Of a stretch of DNA of 64,000 nucleotides, positions 42,656 through 57,890 are shown piece after piece. The stretch's first letter is position 1; each line of letters begins with the position of its first letter. The notes under the pieces are model-generated. The model was given only the letters and a program-made list of their open reading frames with translations. It did no database searches and was not told the DNA's origin. Position numbers and translations under genes: made by a program. Location of the stretch: NCBI RefSeq assembly GCF_026153295.1, contig NZ_CP110615.1, forward strand, positions 496,001 to 560,000, in the 5' to 3' direction. Source of the stretch: Rhodococcus antarcticus. Lineage in GTDB: Bacteria > Actinomycetota > Actinomycetes > Mycobacteriales > Mycobacteriaceae.

Positions 42656-43807
42656 TCAGCTCCGGGCGAGCGCGAGGGTGGCGGTGAGCAGCTCGCCGAC
42701 GGCCGAGGCCTCGGTGAGGAAGCCGTCGTGGCCGTGCCGTGAGCGGATGACGCGCAGCCCCGAGCAGCCCGGCATGGCCTCGGCGATCTCGGCCTGCAGC
42801 CGCAGGGGGTAGAGCCGGTCGCTGTCGATCCCGCCGACCACCACCGGAACGGGGCAGGAGCTCAGCGCGGCCCTGACCCCGCCGCGCCCGGCGCCCACGT
42901 CGTGGTGGTTCATCGCCTCGGTCAGCGCGACGTAGCTGGCGGCGTCGAAGCGGGCCACGAGCTTCTCGGCCTGGTGGTCGAGGTAGCTCTGCACGGCGAA
43001 CCGACCGGCGGGGTCGTCGGGCTGGTCGTGGTTGGCGTAGCGCTCGTCGAGCTCGACCTCGGCGCGGTAGGTGAGGTGCGCGAGCAGCCGAGCCAGGCCG
43101 AGCCCGGTGCGGGGGCTGCGGCCGGTGCCGTGGTAGCTGCCGCCCTGCCAGTCGGGGTCCGCCGTGATGGCGCGCACCTGGGCCGACTGGGTACCGATCT
43201 GGTCGGCCGTGGCCCGGGCGCCGGCGGCCAGCACCAGGGCGGAGCGGACGCGGCCGGGGTGGCCCACGGCCCACTCCAGCGCGCGCATGCCGCCCATGGA
43301 GCCGCCGACCACCGAGGCCCAGGCGTCGATCCCGAGGGCGTCGGCGAGGGCGAGCTCGGTGCGCACCTGGTCGCGGATGGTCACGGCGGGGAACCGGGCA
43401 CCCCACGGACGCCCGTCGCGGTGGGACGAGGACGGCCCCGTGGTGCCGCGGCAGCCGCCGAGCACGTTGGGGGCGATGACGCACCAGCGGTCGGTGTCCA
43501 GCGCAGCACCCGGTCCGACCATGCCCTCCCACCAGCCGGGGGAGGGGTGCTCGGGCCCCGCGGGGCCCACCACGTGGGAGTCCCCCGTGAGCGCGTGCAG
43601 CACGAGCACGGCGTTGTCCCGTGCGGAGCTCAGCCGGCCCCAGCTCTGGACGGCCACCGTCACGTCGTCCAGCACGGCACCCCCGTCGAGCTGCTGCCTT
43701 CCCAGCGTGACGTGCTGCAGCACCCCGTCCGAGCGCAGGCTCGGACGGGGTGCTGGCCGGGTGGTGGGGGTCATGCTGTCCGAGGTGCCCGTGCAGACCC
43801 CGGTCAC
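42656..43807 (-). CDS. metX: Homoserine O-acetyltransferase
   Basis: This 383-residue alpha/beta hydrolase acetylates homoserine for methionine synthesis. The nucleophile elbow [28 protein letters not shown] (split here as ALTGDSH, then PGWWEG), [10 protein letters not shown] acid and HGHDGF histidine motifs match MetX. The GTG at 43807 overlaps the metY stop (GTGA) and is preferred for coupling; an ATG at 43774 gives a form 11 residues shorter. It forms an operon with metY under the SAM-IV riboswitch. Confidence 0.95.
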   Translation of the reverse strand: MTGVCTGTSDSMTPTTRPAPRPSLRSDGVLQHVTLGRQQLDGGAVLDDVTVAVQSWGRLSSARDNAVLVLHALTGDSHVVGPAGPEHPSPGWWEGMVGPGAALDTDRWCVIAPNVLGGCRGTTGPSSSHRDGRPWGARFPAVTIRDQVRTELALADALGIDAWASVVGGSMGGMRALEWAVGHPGRVRSALVLAAGARATADQIGTQSAQVRAITADPDWQGGSYHGTGRSPRTGLGLARLLAHLTYRAEVELDERYANHDQPDDPAGRFAVQSYLDHQAEKLVARFDAASYVALTEAMNHHDVGAGRGGVRAALSSCPVPVVVGGIDSDRLYPLRLQAEIAEAMPGCSGLRVIRSRHGHDGFLTEASAVGELLTATLALARS

Positions 43808-45126
43808 GCCCCGGCCGCGGCGGCGAACCCGACCTGCAGGTCGGCGAGGATGTCCTCGAGGCCCTCGATGCCCACGGCCAGGCGGACCAGACCGGGCGTG
43901 ACGCCGGTGCTGGCCTGCTCCTGCGGGGTGAGCTGGGAGTGCGTGGTGGACGCCGGGTGGATGACCAGCGAGCGCACGTCGCCGATGTTCGCGACATGGC
44001 TGTGCAGCACCAGGGCGTCGACGAAGCGCTTGCCGGCCTCGAGCCCGCCGACGATCTCGAACGCGAGCACCGCGCCGGGTCCCTTGGGTGCCAGCTCCTT
44101 GGCGCGGGCGTGCCACGGTGAGGAGCTGAGCCCGGCGTAGGTGACCGACTCGACGTCCTCGCGCGCGTCGAGGAACTCCGCGACGGCCTGGGTGTTGGCG
44201 ACGTGCCGGTCCAGGCGCAGGCTCAGGGTCTCGATGCCCTGGCTGATCAGCCAGGCGTTGAACGGGGACACCGCCGCACCGAGGTCGCGCAGCCCCTGCA
44301 CGCGGGCCTTGAGCACGAACGCCGGAGCGCCGAGGTCGGCGAACACCGCGCCGTGGTAGCTCGGGTCCGGGGTGGTGAAGCCCGGGAAGCGGCCCGAGCG
44401 CCAGTCGAACGTGCCACCGTCGACGATGACCCCGGCGACCGAGGTGCCGTGACCGCCGAGGTACTTGGTGGCCGAGTGCACGACGATGTCCGCGCCGTGG
44501 GCCAGCGGCTGGATGAGGTACGGCGTGGCGATGGTGTTGTCCACGACCAGCGGCACACCCACCGAGTGCGCGACCCCGGAGACGCCGACGAGGTCGAGCA
44601 CGTCCCCGCGCGGGTTGCCGATGGTCTCGCCGTAGAACAGCTTCGTGTTGGGCTGCACCGCCGCCCGCCACTGCTCGAGGTCGTCCGGGTCGTCGACGAA
44701 CGTCACGGAGATGCCGAGCTTGGGCAGGGTGTGGTGGAACAGGTTGTACGTGCCGCCGTACAGGCTGGGGCTGGAGACGAGGTGGTCTCCGGCCTCGGCG
44801 ATCGTCAGGATGGCCAGGCTCTCCGCGGCCTGTCCGGAGGCGGTCAGCAGGGCGGCGACCCCGCCCTCCAGCGACGCGATCCGCTGCTCCACCACGTCCT
44901 GGGTGGGGTTCATGATGCGGGTGTAGATGTTGCCGGGCTCGGCCAGGCCGAACAGCGCGGCGGCGTGGTCGGTGTTGTCGAAGACGTAGCTCGTGGTCTG
45001 GTAGATCGGCAGCGCGCGGGCGTTCGTCGACGGGTCGGCCGTCTGGCCCGCGTGGACCTGCTTCGTCTCGAAGCTCCAGCCGGCGGACGGGTCGGTCGGG
45101 ACGGTGGTCGGGTCGGTCTCGGTCAT
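43804..45126 (-). CDS. metY: O-acetylhomoserine sulfhydrylase
   Basis: This 440-residue PLP enzyme makes homocysteine from O-acetylhomoserine and sulfide. It has the PLP-Lys motif [13 protein letters not shown], the Cys/Met-metabolism signature [14 protein letters not shown] and the N-terminal [12 protein letters not shown] 45126 follows GGAGACC. It is the first gene of the metYX operon; its 5' leader holds a SAM-IV riboswitch and a very short ORF. Confidence 0.97.
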   Translation of the reverse strand: MTETDPTTVPTDPSAGWSFETKQVHAGQTADPSTNARALPIYQTTSYVFDNTDHAAALFGLAEPGNIYTRIMNPTQDVVEQRIASLEGGVAALLTASGQAAESLAILTIAEAGDHLVSSPSLYGGTYNLFHHTLPKLGISVTFVDDPDDLEQWRAAVQPNTKLFYGETIGNPRGDVLDLVGVSGVAHSVGVPLVVDNTIATPYLIQPLAHGADIVVHSATKYLGGHGTSVAGVIVDGGTFDWRSGRFPGFTTPDPSYHGAVFADLGAPAFVLKARVQGLRDLGAAVSPFNAWLISQGIETLSLRLDRHVANTQAVAEFLDAREDVESVTYAGLSSSPWHARAKELAPKGPGAVLAFEIVGGLEAGKRFVDALVLHSHVANIGDVRSLVIHPASTTHSQLTPQEQASTGVTPGLVRLAVGIEGLEDILADLQVGFAAAAGA

Positions 45127-45146
45127 CGGTGGTCTCCGTGGGGTGC

Positions 45147-45162
45147 GGGCACACGTGTGCCC
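45147..45162 (-). promoter_or_regulatory. Perfect palindrome/hairpin just before metY
   Basis: GGGCACACGTGTGCCC is a perfect 16-bp palindrome between the mini-ORF stop (45185) and the metY ribosome site. As RNA it forms a 6-bp hairpin with a 4-nt loop. Confidence 0.7.
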
Positions 45163-45184
45163 TCTGCTGGGTGGGCTGGGCCGG

Positions 45185-45205
45185 TCAGCAGTGTCGACAT
45201 CGCAT
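45185..45205 (-). CDS. Possible 6-codon leader ORF (MRCRHC) before metY
   Basis: ATG CGA TGT CGA CAC TGC TGA begins 8 nt after a good Shine-Dalgarno (GAGGAG, 45214-45219). Two of six codons are Cys, the sulfur donor amino acid upstream of methionine. It lies between the SAM-IV aptamer and metY, ending 58 nt before the metY start. Its Shine-Dalgarno is part of a hairpin that competes with a riboswitch-side hairpin. Translation is not proven. Confidence 0.5.
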   Translation of the reverse strand: MRCRHC

Positions 45206-45209
45206 GGTG

Positions 45210-45247
45210 GGGGCTCCTCGACGAGGGGCCCGCACTCGCACGGGCCC
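45210..45247 (-). promoter_or_regulatory. Competing hairpins of the metYX leader (expression platform)
   Basis: In the RNA, GGGCCCG/CGGGCCC (45226-45247) and GGGCCCCTC/GAGGAGCCC (about 45211-45231, one mismatch) share the middle GGGCCC strand and exclude each other. The second sequesters the Shine-Dalgarno of the mini-ORF. This is the expected form of a riboswitch decision element. Confidence 0.55.
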
Positions 45248-45252
45248 GCGCT

Positions 45253-45360
45253 TGCCGTCCGGAACCTCTCCGGACGGCCTGGTCAATCACCCGGGGCACC
45301 CCACCGCGGAACGAGGGTTGCCGGCCAGCGAGCCGGGGCTTGACGCTGGCACTCATGACC
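45253..45360 (-). ncRNA. SAM-IV riboswitch (metYX leader)
   Basis: The minus-strand RNA begins GGTCATGAGTGCCAGCG, continues with a P2 stem, GCTGGCCGGCAACCCTC, then GCGGTGGGGTGCC, CGGGTGA and TGACCAGG. These are the conserved SAM-IV/SAM-I core elements, with P1 formed by GGTCA and TGACC, followed by the extra downstream hairpin CCGTCCGG/CCGGACGG typical of SAM-IV. SAM binding should switch off metY and metX. SAM-IV aptamers are known from actinobacterial sulfur-metabolism operons. Confidence 0.93.
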
Positions 45361-45368
45361 TGGGCGCG

Positions 45369-45374
45369 ATGGTA
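45369..45374 (-). promoter_or_regulatory. -10 box of the metYX riboswitch promoter
   Basis: TACCAT on the minus strand lies 8 nt before the first aptamer base, so the mature RNA would begin almost exactly at the P1 stem. Confidence 0.6.
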
Positions 45375-45433
45375 GCGCGCGCCCCACGCGGTGTGCACCC
45401 GAGGTGTCCGACCCGTGGACACCCGCCTCGACC

Positions 45434-48767
<3,334 letters not shown>

Positions 48768-48815
48768 CGCTGCCTGCGCCTGCCTCTGCCTCGGGGTCCG
48801 TGGTGCTCGGCGACC

Positions 48816-48821
48816 ACGCTA
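48816..48821 (-). promoter_or_regulatory. Probable -10 box for icd
   Basis: TAGCGT on the minus strand, 48 nt before the icd ATG. Confidence 0.5.
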
Positions 48822-48911
48822 GCCCGTGCCCGCGCTGCGGCGCCCCGGGGTCGTCGAGCCCTCACTGTCGCGCGCCCGTCTTGATCGATCCATGACACGA
48901 TCTGCGCCGTC

Positions 48912-50165
48912 ATGACCCAGCTCCACGCCGCCCCGGCCGCCGCCACCGTTGCCCGCACCCTGCGTGACGCGCGGCGGCCGATCCTGGCCCTGGCGCTGGG
49001 TGGGTTCGGGATCGGCACCGCCGAGTTCATGGCCATGGGCCTGCTGCCGCAGATCGCCGGTGGCCTGGGGGTGTCCGAGCCGCGCGCCGGCAACGTCATC
49101 TCCGCCTACGCGCTCGGGGTCGTCGTGGGCGCCCCGCTCATCGCGGCCCTGTCGGTGCGGGTCCCGCGCAAGCGGTTGCTCGTCGCCCTGATGGTCCTGT
49201 TCACCGTGGGCAACGTCGCGGTCGTCCTCGCCCCCGGGTATGGCTCGGTCGTCGCGGCCCGGTTCCTGACGGGGCTGCCGCACGGGGCGTTCTTCGGGGT
49301 GGCCGCGCTGGTGGCCGCCTCGCTGGTGGAGCGGAGCAGCCGCGCGAGGGCGGTGGCCGCGGTGATGATGGGGCTCAGCGTCGCCAACGTCGTCGGGGTG
49401 CCGCTGGCCACCTGGGCCGGCCAGTCGCTGGGCTGGCGCAGCACGTTCGGGGTGGTCGCCGGGATCGGTCTCGCCACCGTGGCCGCGCTGCTGGTGTGGC
49501 TGCCGGACGTGCACCTGCCGGTGAGCAGCCCCCGGGCCGAGCTCGGTGCCCTGGCCCGCCCCCAGGTGTGGCTGACCCTCGGGGTCGGGGTGGTCGGCTT
49601 CGGCGGCATGTTCGCGGTGTACAGCTACATCACGCCGACCCTCACCGAGGTCACCGGGCTGCGCGAGGGCCTTGTGCCGCTCGTCCTCGCCGTCTACGGG
49701 GCGGGCATGGTGACGGGCAACGTGCTCGGCGGCTGGCTCGCCGACCGTGCGCTGGTGCCCGGCCTGTTCGTGCTCCTGGTGGCGATGGGCGGGGTGCTGG
49801 CCCTGTTCACGGTCACCGCGTCCAGCGTCGTCGGCGCGGTGCTGACCGTGTTCGCCATCGGCACCGCGGGCAGCGCGATGGTGCCGGGCCTGCAGACCCG
49901 GCTGATGGACGTCGCCGCCGACGCGCAGACCCTGGCGGCCTCCCTCAACCACTCCGCGCTGAACCTCGCGAACGCGGCCGGGGCCTGGCTCGGTGGCCTG
50001 GTGGTCTCCGCCGGCCTCGGGTACACCGCGCCCGCGTGGGTCGGAGCGGTGCTGGCCGCCGCCGGGCTCGTGGTGCTGAGCGCCTCGGCCCTGCTGCAGC
50101 GGACCCGGCCGGAGACGGTGCGCGGGGCGGCCCACCCGGTGGCGCTGGTCGACCAGCCGGCGTGA
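48912..50165 (+). CDS. MFS transporter, DHA1 family
   Basis: This 417-residue protein has 12 predicted helices and the arabinose-efflux-permease style pattern AEFMAMGLLPQIAGGLGVSEPRAGNVISAYALG (quoted in parts: AEFMAMGLLPQIAG, AGNVISAYALG), with RVPRKRLL as the loop 2-3 motif. It is most like AraJ/YdhP drug or sugar exporters; the substrate cannot be read from sequence. ATG 48912 lacks a strong ribosome site. It is divergent from icd and followed by the exonuclease gene. Confidence 0.85.
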   Translation: MTQLHAAPAAATVARTLRDARRPILALALGGFGIGTAEFMAMGLLPQIAGGLGVSEPRAGNVISAYALGVVVGAPLIAALSVRVPRKRLLVALMVLFTVGNVAVVLAPGYGSVVAARFLTGLPHGAFFGVAALVAASLVERSSRARAVAAVMMGLSVANVVGVPLATWAGQSLGWRSTFGVVAGIGLATVAALLVWLPDVHLPVSSPRAELGALARPQVWLTLGVGVVGFGGMFAVYSYITPTLTEVTGLREGLVPLVLAVYGAGMVTGNVLGGWLADRALVPGLFVLLVAMGGVLALFTVTASSVVGAVLTVFAIGTAGSAMVPGLQTRLMDVAADAQTLAASLNHSALNLANAAGAWLGGLVVSAGLGYTAPAWVGAVLAAAGLVVLSASALLQRTRPETVRGAAHPVALVDQPA

Positions 50166-50196
50166 CGGCGACACCGGTTCCGTCGGACCCGGTGGC

Positions 50197-50202
50197 TAGC
50201 CT
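50197..50202 (+). promoter_or_regulatory. -10 box for leaderless exonuclease III transcript
   Basis: TAGCCT lies 7 nt before GTG 50210 with no Shine-Dalgarno between them. Confidence 0.5.
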
Positions 50203-50209
50203 CCCTGCC

Positions 50210-51013
50210 GTGCCGACCACCCCCACCCCGTCCCTGACCGTCTCCACGGTCAACGTCAACGGCGTGCGCGCCGCCGCGGGCAAGGGCCTGCTGCCCTGGC
50301 TGGAGCAGACCGCGGCCGACGTGGTGTGCCTGCAGGAGACCCGCGCCGACGACGGGCAGCTGCGGGTCGCGCTCGCCCCGGCCCTCGCCACGGGCTGGTG
50401 CCTGAGCTCCGCGGAGCCGGCCGTGCGGGGTCGCAACGGGGTGGCCGTGCTGAGCCGGGTGGAGCCGGTGGCGGTGCGGGTGGGCTTCGGGCACCCGGAG
50501 TTCGACGACTCCGGCCGGTACCTCGAGGTCGACGTCGCCGGGGTGACCGTGGCGAGCCTCTACCTGCCCTCGGGCGAGGCGGGCACGCCCCGCCAGCTGG
50601 AGAAGGAGCGCTTCATGGCCGCCTTCGCCGAGCACCTGGCCGGGCTCGTGGACCGTCCCGCGGTGGTGTGCGGGGACTGGAACATCGCCCACACCGAGGA
50701 CGACCTCAAGACGTGGAAGGCGAACCGGTCGTCCTCCGGCTTCCTGCCGGGCGAGCGGGAGTGGCTGGGGACGGTGCTCTCCTCCGGCTGGGTCGACGTC
50801 CAGCGGCGGCTGCAGCCGGAGGGCCCAGGGCCGTACACTTGGTGGTCCTACCGGGGCCGGGCCTTCGACAACGACTCCGGGTGGCGCATCGACCTGCAGG
50901 TCGCGACCACGGCCCTCGCCGAACGGGTCACCAGCGCCACGGTCGAGCGCGCGACCGAACACGCTCTGCGCTGGTCGGACCACGCACCGGTCACTGCCAC
51001 GTACTCCGGTTGA
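50210..51013 (+). CDS. xthA: Exodeoxyribonuclease III
   Basis: This 267-residue AP endonuclease/3'-5' exonuclease incises abasic sites. The metal-binding and catalytic residues are visible in CLQETRADD, YLPSGE, VCGDWNIAHTEDDLK and SDHAPVTATY. GTG 50210 is supported by a TAGCCT box 7 nt upstream and lies downstream of the MFS stop by 44 nt. Confidence 0.93.
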   Translation: MPTTPTPSLTVSTVNVNGVRAAAGKGLLPWLEQTAADVVCLQETRADDGQLRVALAPALATGWCLSSAEPAVRGRNGVAVLSRVEPVAVRVGFGHPEFDDSGRYLEVDVAGVTVASLYLPSGEAGTPRQLEKERFMAAFAEHLAGLVDRPAVVCGDWNIAHTEDDLKTWKANRSSSGFLPGEREWLGTVLSSGWVDVQRRLQPEGPGPYTWWSYRGRAFDNDSGWRIDLQVATTALAERVTSATVERATEHALRWSDHAPVTATYSG

Positions 51014-53448
<2,435 letters not shown>

Positions 53449-53491
53449 GACCCGCCGCCCCGCACCCGCGCCGTCTCGGCAGCGCGCCGCA

Positions 53492-54793
53492 TCAGCTCCT
53501 GCGCCGCCGCCACACCGCGTCGAGGCCCACCAGCAGGACCACCACCAGCAGTGCGGCGCCGAGGGCCACGACGGCCAGGCCGAGCAGACCGGTGGCAGAG
53601 CGGGCCGCCGGTGCCGCTGCACCCGCCACACCGACCTGGGCCGGCCCGGGGGCGGGCACGCCGGACATTGCGGCCGGGGCGGGCAGGGCGGTGCCGGAGG
53701 CCCCGGTGAGGAGCCGGCCGACCCCGCCGGCGGCCACGGGCAGGGCGAATCCGTAGTCGAGCAGGGCGGCGGCCTGCTGCCAGGGCACCCGCGGGGTGCG
53801 CTCGCCGTCCAGCAGCGAGACCACCAGGCGGCGCCCGCCCCGCTCGGCCGCCCCGACGAAGGTCTGCCGCGCATCGTCGGTGAAGCCGGGTTTGCCGCCC
53901 AGGGCTCCGGGGTAGCCGTAGAGCAGCTTGTCGTCGTTGTCGATCTCGAAGGCCGGCCTGCCCCCGTAACCCGGGAACTGGGCCCTGCGGGTGGCGGTGA
54001 GCTCGGCGAAGGTCGGCTCCGCCATGGCCAGGCGGAACAGCAGCGCCAGGTCGTAGGCCGAGGTGCTCATCCCGGGGCCGTCGAGCCCGGACGGAGTGGC
54101 CGCCCGGGTGTCCAGCGCCCCCACCGACGCCGCCAGGGTGTTCATGGCGCCGACCGTCGCGTCCGCGCCGCCCATCGCCACGGCCAGCGCGTGCGCGGCG
54201 TCGTTCCCGGACTTCAGCAGCAGCCCGGTGAGCAGGGTGCGGACGGTGTACTGACCGCCGGGCCCCACCCCCACCCCGCTGCCCTCCACGTCGGCGTCGG
54301 CCTGGGTGCCGGTGACGACCTGGTCGAGCGGCAGGGTCCGCAGCACCAGGAGCGTGGTGAGCACCTTGAGGGTGCTGGCCGGACGGTGCAGCCCGTGCGG
54401 GTCCTTGGCGGCCAGCACCTCCCCGGTGTCGAGGTCGGCGACCACCCACGCCGCGGCCGAGATCCCGTCGGGCACCGTCGGGCCACCGCCCGGGGTGACC
54501 ACGCCGCAGCCCCCGAGGGCACTCCCGCCGACGGGCTCCGCCGGGCGTGCCAGCGGTGCGGGTGCGGTCGTGCCGGGGGCGGGCACCTCGGAGGCGTCCA
54601 CCGCGGGCGGCGGGGTGGTCGCGTACGGGCACGCGTCGGTGTTGGGCGTGGTGAACGGGGTGCTCGGTGGTGCTGGGACCTGCCCGGGCCGCGCGGCGTC
54701 GGACACGGTGCCGGGGGCGACGGCGCCGGTGGTGAGGGCCGCGCCGAGCAGGACCGCGAGCGCCACGAGCAGGGCGAGCGGGCGGCGGTGCAC
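53492..54793 (-). CDS. dacB: D-alanyl-D-alanine carboxypeptidase (DacB1-like)
   Basis: This 433-residue penicillin-binding protein trims pentapeptide stems of peptidoglycan. A signal sequence (4-25), a Pro/Thr-rich linker, the SxxK motif in PASTLKVLT, the SGN triad and the third motif KPGFTDDAR are visible, plus a C-terminal membrane helix (about 400-425). The usual KTG is KPG here, an unusual change in a normally catalytic site. GTG 54793 has TAGCGT 7 nt upstream, so the transcript is probably leaderless. It is convergent with yihY. Confidence 0.9.
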   Translation of the reverse strand: MHRRPLALLVALAVLLGAALTTGAVAPGTVSDAARPGQVPAPPSTPFTTPNTDACPYATTPPPAVDASEVPAPGTTAPAPLARPAEPVGGSALGGCGVVTPGGGPTVPDGISAAAWVVADLDTGEVLAAKDPHGLHRPASTLKVLTTLLVLRTLPLDQVVTGTQADADVEGSGVGVGPGGQYTVRTLLTGLLLKSGNDAAHALAVAMGGADATVGAMNTLAASVGALDTRAATPSGLDGPGMSTSAYDLALLFRLAMAEPTFAELTATRRAQFPGYGGRPAFEIDNDDKLLYGYPGALGGKPGFTDDARQTFVGAAERGGRRLVVSLLDGERTPRVPWQQAAALLDYGFALPVAAGGVGRLLTGASGTALPAPAAMSGVPAPGPAQVGVAGAAAPAARSATGLLGLAVVALGAALLVVVLLVGLDAVWRRRRS

Positions 54794-54800
54794 CCCACGG

Positions 54801-54806
54801 ACGCTA
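54801..54806 (-). promoter_or_regulatory. -10 box for leaderless dacB transcript
   Basis: TAGCGT on the minus strand, 7 nt before GTG 54793, no Shine-Dalgarno. Confidence 0.55.
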
Positions 54807-54864
54807 GCCGCAGCCCCGGACGGGCCACCGTCGCCACGCCGGGCGCCACCGGTCCCCACGCACG

Positions 54865-54903
54865 CCGCTGCCCCCGCCACCAGGGTGGGTGCGGGGGCAG
54901 CGG
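54865..54903 (-). terminator. Terminator of the sdhCDAB operon
   Basis: CCGCTGCCCCCGC and GCGGGGGCAGCGG form a 13-bp stem with a 13-nt loop, 14 nt beyond the sdhB stop. Confidence 0.75.
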
Positions 54904-54917
54904 GGCCGGTGTGGTGG

Positions 54918-55697
54918 TCAGCGGGCGAAGAGCAGCGCGCGCTTGACCTCCTGGATCGCCTTGGTCACCTGGATGCCGCGCGGGCAGGCGTCGGTGCAGT
55001 TGAACGTGGTGCGGCAGCGCCAGACGCCGTCGACGTCGTTCAGGATGTCCAGCCGCTCGGAGGCGCCCTCGTCGCGGCTGTCGAAGATGAACCGGTGGGC
55101 GTTGACGATGGCGGCAGGGCCGAAGTAGCTGCCGTCGCTCCAGTACACCGGGCACGAGGTGGTGCAGCAGGCGCACAGGATGCACTTGGTGGTGTCGTCG
55201 TAGCGCGCCCGGTCGGCGGCGGACTGGTAGCGCTCGCGGGTGGGCTCGTTGCCGGAGGTCATCAGGAACGGCTTCACGGCACGGAACGCGTCGAAGAACG
55301 GCTCCATGTCCACGACGAGGTCCTTCTCCACCGGCAGCCCGCGGATGGGCTCGACGGAGATGGTGGTCTCCTTGCCCTCACCCTTGAGCAGGTCGCGCAG
55401 CAGCACCTTGCACGCCAGGCGGTTGACCCCGTTGATGCGCACCGCGTCGGAGCCGCACACCCCGTGGGCGCACGAGCGCCGGAAGGTGAGGGTGCCGTCG
55501 AGGTACCACTTGACGTAGTGCAGCAGGTTCAGGACCCGGTCGGTGCGCAGGGCGGGAACCTGGAAGGTGTCCCAGCGGGCGTCGTCGGGGTTGTCGGCGT
55601 CGAAGCGCCGGACCCGCAGCGTCACCATGATCGACCCCTCGGGAACGGGGGGGGCCGCGGGCCCGGCGCTGGCGGGGCGCTCGTCGAGAGCAGTCAT
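54918..55697 (-). CDS. sdhB: Succinate dehydrogenase iron-sulfur subunit
   Basis: This 259-residue subunit carries the [2Fe-2S] ligands C76, C81 and C96 (with Asp84 at the fourth position), and the [4Fe-4S]/[3Fe-4S] cysteines in [15 protein letters not shown] (172-186) and [14 protein letters not shown] (228-241). It transfers electrons from SdhA to quinone at SdhCD. The ATG at 55697 overlaps the sdhA stop. Confidence 0.97.
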   Translation of the reverse strand: MTALDERPASAGPAAPPVPEGSIMVTLRVRRFDADNPDDARWDTFQVPALRTDRVLNLLHYVKWYLDGTLTFRRSCAHGVCGSDAVRINGVNRLACKVLLRDLLKGEGKETTISVEPIRGLPVEKDLVVDMEPFFDAFRAVKPFLMTSGNEPTRERYQSAADRARYDDTTKCILCACCTTSCPVYWSDGSYFGPAAIVNAHRFIFDSRDEGASERLDILNDVDGVWRCRTTFNCTDACPRGIQVTKAIQEVKRALLFAR

Positions 55698-57448
55698 CAG
55701 TACTTTCGCTCCATCGGCTCGTAGCGGGTCTGCACGACGGGCTTGTAGTCGAGGCGGATGTCGGCGAGCAGTCCGTCCCCGACCTTGTAGGCCATCGTGT
55801 GCCGCATGAAGTTGACGTCGTCCCGGGTGGTGTAGTCCTCCCGGGAGTGCCCGCCACGCGACTCCTTGCGCGCGATGGCCCCGACGATGGTGGTCTCCGC
55901 CAGCTCCAGCAGGAAGCCCAGCTCGAGCGCCTCGAGCATGTCGGTGTTGTAGCGGGTGCCCTTGTCCTGCACCTGGATCCGGCTGTAGCGCTCCTTGAAC
56001 GACTGCACGTCGGTGAGCGCCTGCTTCAGCGTCTCCTCGGTGCGGAAGACCGAGGCGTTGTTGTCCATGGTGACCTGGAGCTCGGTGCGGATGTCGGCCA
56101 CCCGCTCGTTGCCGTGCTCGCTGAGGACCAGCTCGAGCCACCCCTCGACCATGGAGGTGGGGGCCTCCGGGAGCTCGGTGTGACCCACGGTGTTGGCGTA
56201 CTCCGAGGCCGCGATGCCCGCGCGGCGGCCGAACACGTTGATGTCCAGCAGCGAGTTGGTGCCGAGCCGGTTGGAGCCGTGCACGGAGACGCAGGCGCAC
56301 TCGCCCGCGGCGTAGAGACCCTTGACGACGGTCTCGTTGTCGCTGAGCACCTCGCCGTGGATCGTCGTGGGGATGCCGCCCATCAGGTAGTGGCAGGTCG
56401 GGAACACCGGGACGAGCTCGGTGACCGGGTCCACCCCGAGGTAGGTGCGGGAGAACTCGGTGATGTCGGGGAGCTTGGCCTCGAGGACCTCGGCGCCCAG
56501 GTGGGTCACGTCGATGTAGACGTAGTCCTTGTTGGGGCCGGCGCCACGGCCCTCGCGGACCTCCTGGACCATCGACCGGGCCACGATGTCCCGGGGGGCG
56601 AGGTCCTTGATGGTGGGTGCGTAGCGCTCCATGAAGCGCTCGCCGTCGGCGTTGCGGAGGATGCCGCCCTCCCCGCGCACGGCCTCGGAGATGAGGATGC
56701 CGAGGCCGGCCAGCCCGGTGGGGTGGAACTGGAAGAACTCCATGTCCTCCAGCGGGAGACCCTTGCGGAAGATGATGCCCAGGCCGTCGCCGGTGAGGGT
56801 GTGCGCGTTGGACGTCGTCTTGAACATCTTGCCGGCACCGCCGGTGGCGAAGATGACGGACTTGGCGTTGAAGACGTGCAGCTCGCCGGTGGCCAGCTCG
56901 TAGGCGACGACGCCGGTGCAGACCCTGCCCTCGTCGGTGTCGGTCAGGCACAGGTCGAGGACGTAGAACTCGTTGTAGAACTCGATGCCCTGCTTGACGC
57001 AGTTCTGGTACAGCGTCTGCAGGATCATGTGGCCGGTGCGGTCGGCGGCGTAGCAGGCCCGGCGGACGGCGGCCTCGCCGTGGTTGCGGGTGTGCCCGCC
57101 GAAGCGGCGCTGGTCGATCTTGCCCTCGGGCGTGCGGTTGAACGGCAGGCCCATCTTCTCCAGGTCGAGCACCGCGTCGATGGCCTCCTTGGCCATGATC
57201 TCGGCGGCGTCCTGGTCGACCAGGTAGTCACCACCCTTGACGGTGTCGAAGGTGTGCCACTCCCAGTTGTCCTCCTCGACGTTGGCCAGCGCGGCGCACA
57301 TGCCGCCCTGGGCCGCGCCGGTGTGCGACCGGGTGGGGTAGAGCTTGGTCAGCACGGCCGTGCGGGCGCGCTGGCCCGACTCGATGGCCGCACGCATGCC
57401 GGCACCGCCCGCGCCGACGATGACGACGTCGTACTTGTGCTCCTGCAT
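55697..57448 (-). CDS. sdhA: Succinate dehydrogenase flavoprotein subunit
   Basis: This 583-residue FAD subunit oxidises succinate to fumarate. It has the FAD-binding VIVGAGGAGMRAAIESGQ, the covalent FAD His in RSHTGAAQGGM, HPTGL and the catalytic REDYTTRDD region. It ends in the type I-like RYEPMERKY tail. It lies 6 nt after sdhD in the sdhCDAB order. Confidence 0.98.
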   Translation of the reverse strand: MQEHKYDVVIVGAGGAGMRAAIESGQRARTAVLTKLYPTRSHTGAAQGGMCAALANVEEDNWEWHTFDTVKGGDYLVDQDAAEIMAKEAIDAVLDLEKMGLPFNRTPEGKIDQRRFGGHTRNHGEAAVRRACYAADRTGHMILQTLYQNCVKQGIEFYNEFYVLDLCLTDTDEGRVCTGVVAYELATGELHVFNAKSVIFATGGAGKMFKTTSNAHTLTGDGLGIIFRKGLPLEDMEFFQFHPTGLAGLGILISEAVRGEGGILRNADGERFMERYAPTIKDLAPRDIVARSMVQEVREGRGAGPNKDYVYIDVTHLGAEVLEAKLPDITEFSRTYLGVDPVTELVPVFPTCHYLMGGIPTTIHGEVLSDNETVVKGLYAAGECACVSVHGSNRLGTNSLLDINVFGRRAGIAASEYANTVGHTELPEAPTSMVEGWLELVLSEHGNERVADIRTELQVTMDNNASVFRTEETLKQALTDVQSFKERYSRIQVQDKGTRYNTDMLEALELGFLLELAETTIVGAIARKESRGGHSREDYTTRDDVNFMRHTMAYKVGDGLLADIRLDYKPVVQTRYEPMERKY

Positions 57449-57454
57449 GCTGCG

Positions 57455-57889
57455 TCAGCTCCCGATGTTGGGGTCGAAGGTGAAGATCACGTACGTCCCG
57501 AGGCCGATGATGAGCACCATCGACACGTAGAGCAGCGTGGTCAGCCAGAAACGGGTGGAGTCCTTGCGCGAGTAGTCGTTGATGACCGTGCGGAGGCCGT
57601 TGCCGCCGTGCAGCTGGGCGAGCCAGAGCATGGAGAGGTCCCACAGCTGCCAGAACGGGCTGGCCCACCGGCCGGCCACGAAGCCGAAGTTGATGCGGTG
57701 CACCCCGCCGTCGAGGATGTTCATGATGAACAGGTGGCCGAGCACCAGGACCACGAGCGCGAGTCCGGAGAAGCGCATGAACAGCCACGCGTAGAGCTCG
57801 AAGTTGTTGCGGCCCCCGGTCTTGCGACCGCCGACCCGGGAGGGCGTGCGGGGCGCGGCGAGGTGGTTCGGGCGGTCGATCGTGGCCAT
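57455..57889 (-). CDS. sdhD: Succinate dehydrogenase membrane anchor subunit SdhD
   Basis: This 144-residue anchor has three helices (LFMRFSGLALVVLVLGHLFIM-like at 37-56, a middle one around WDLSMLWLAQLHGGNG, and LLYVSMVLIIGLGTYVIF). The RFSG and HGGNGLR elements are family motifs for heme and quinone sites. It follows sdhC by 1 nt. Confidence 0.92.
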   Translation of the reverse strand: MATIDRPNHLAAPRTPSRVGGRKTGGRNNFELYAWLFMRFSGLALVVLVLGHLFIMNILDGGVHRINFGFVAGRWASPFWQLWDLSMLWLAQLHGGNGLRTVINDYSRKDSTRFWLTTLLYVSMVLIIGLGTYVIFTFDPNIGS

Positions 57890-57890
57890 G

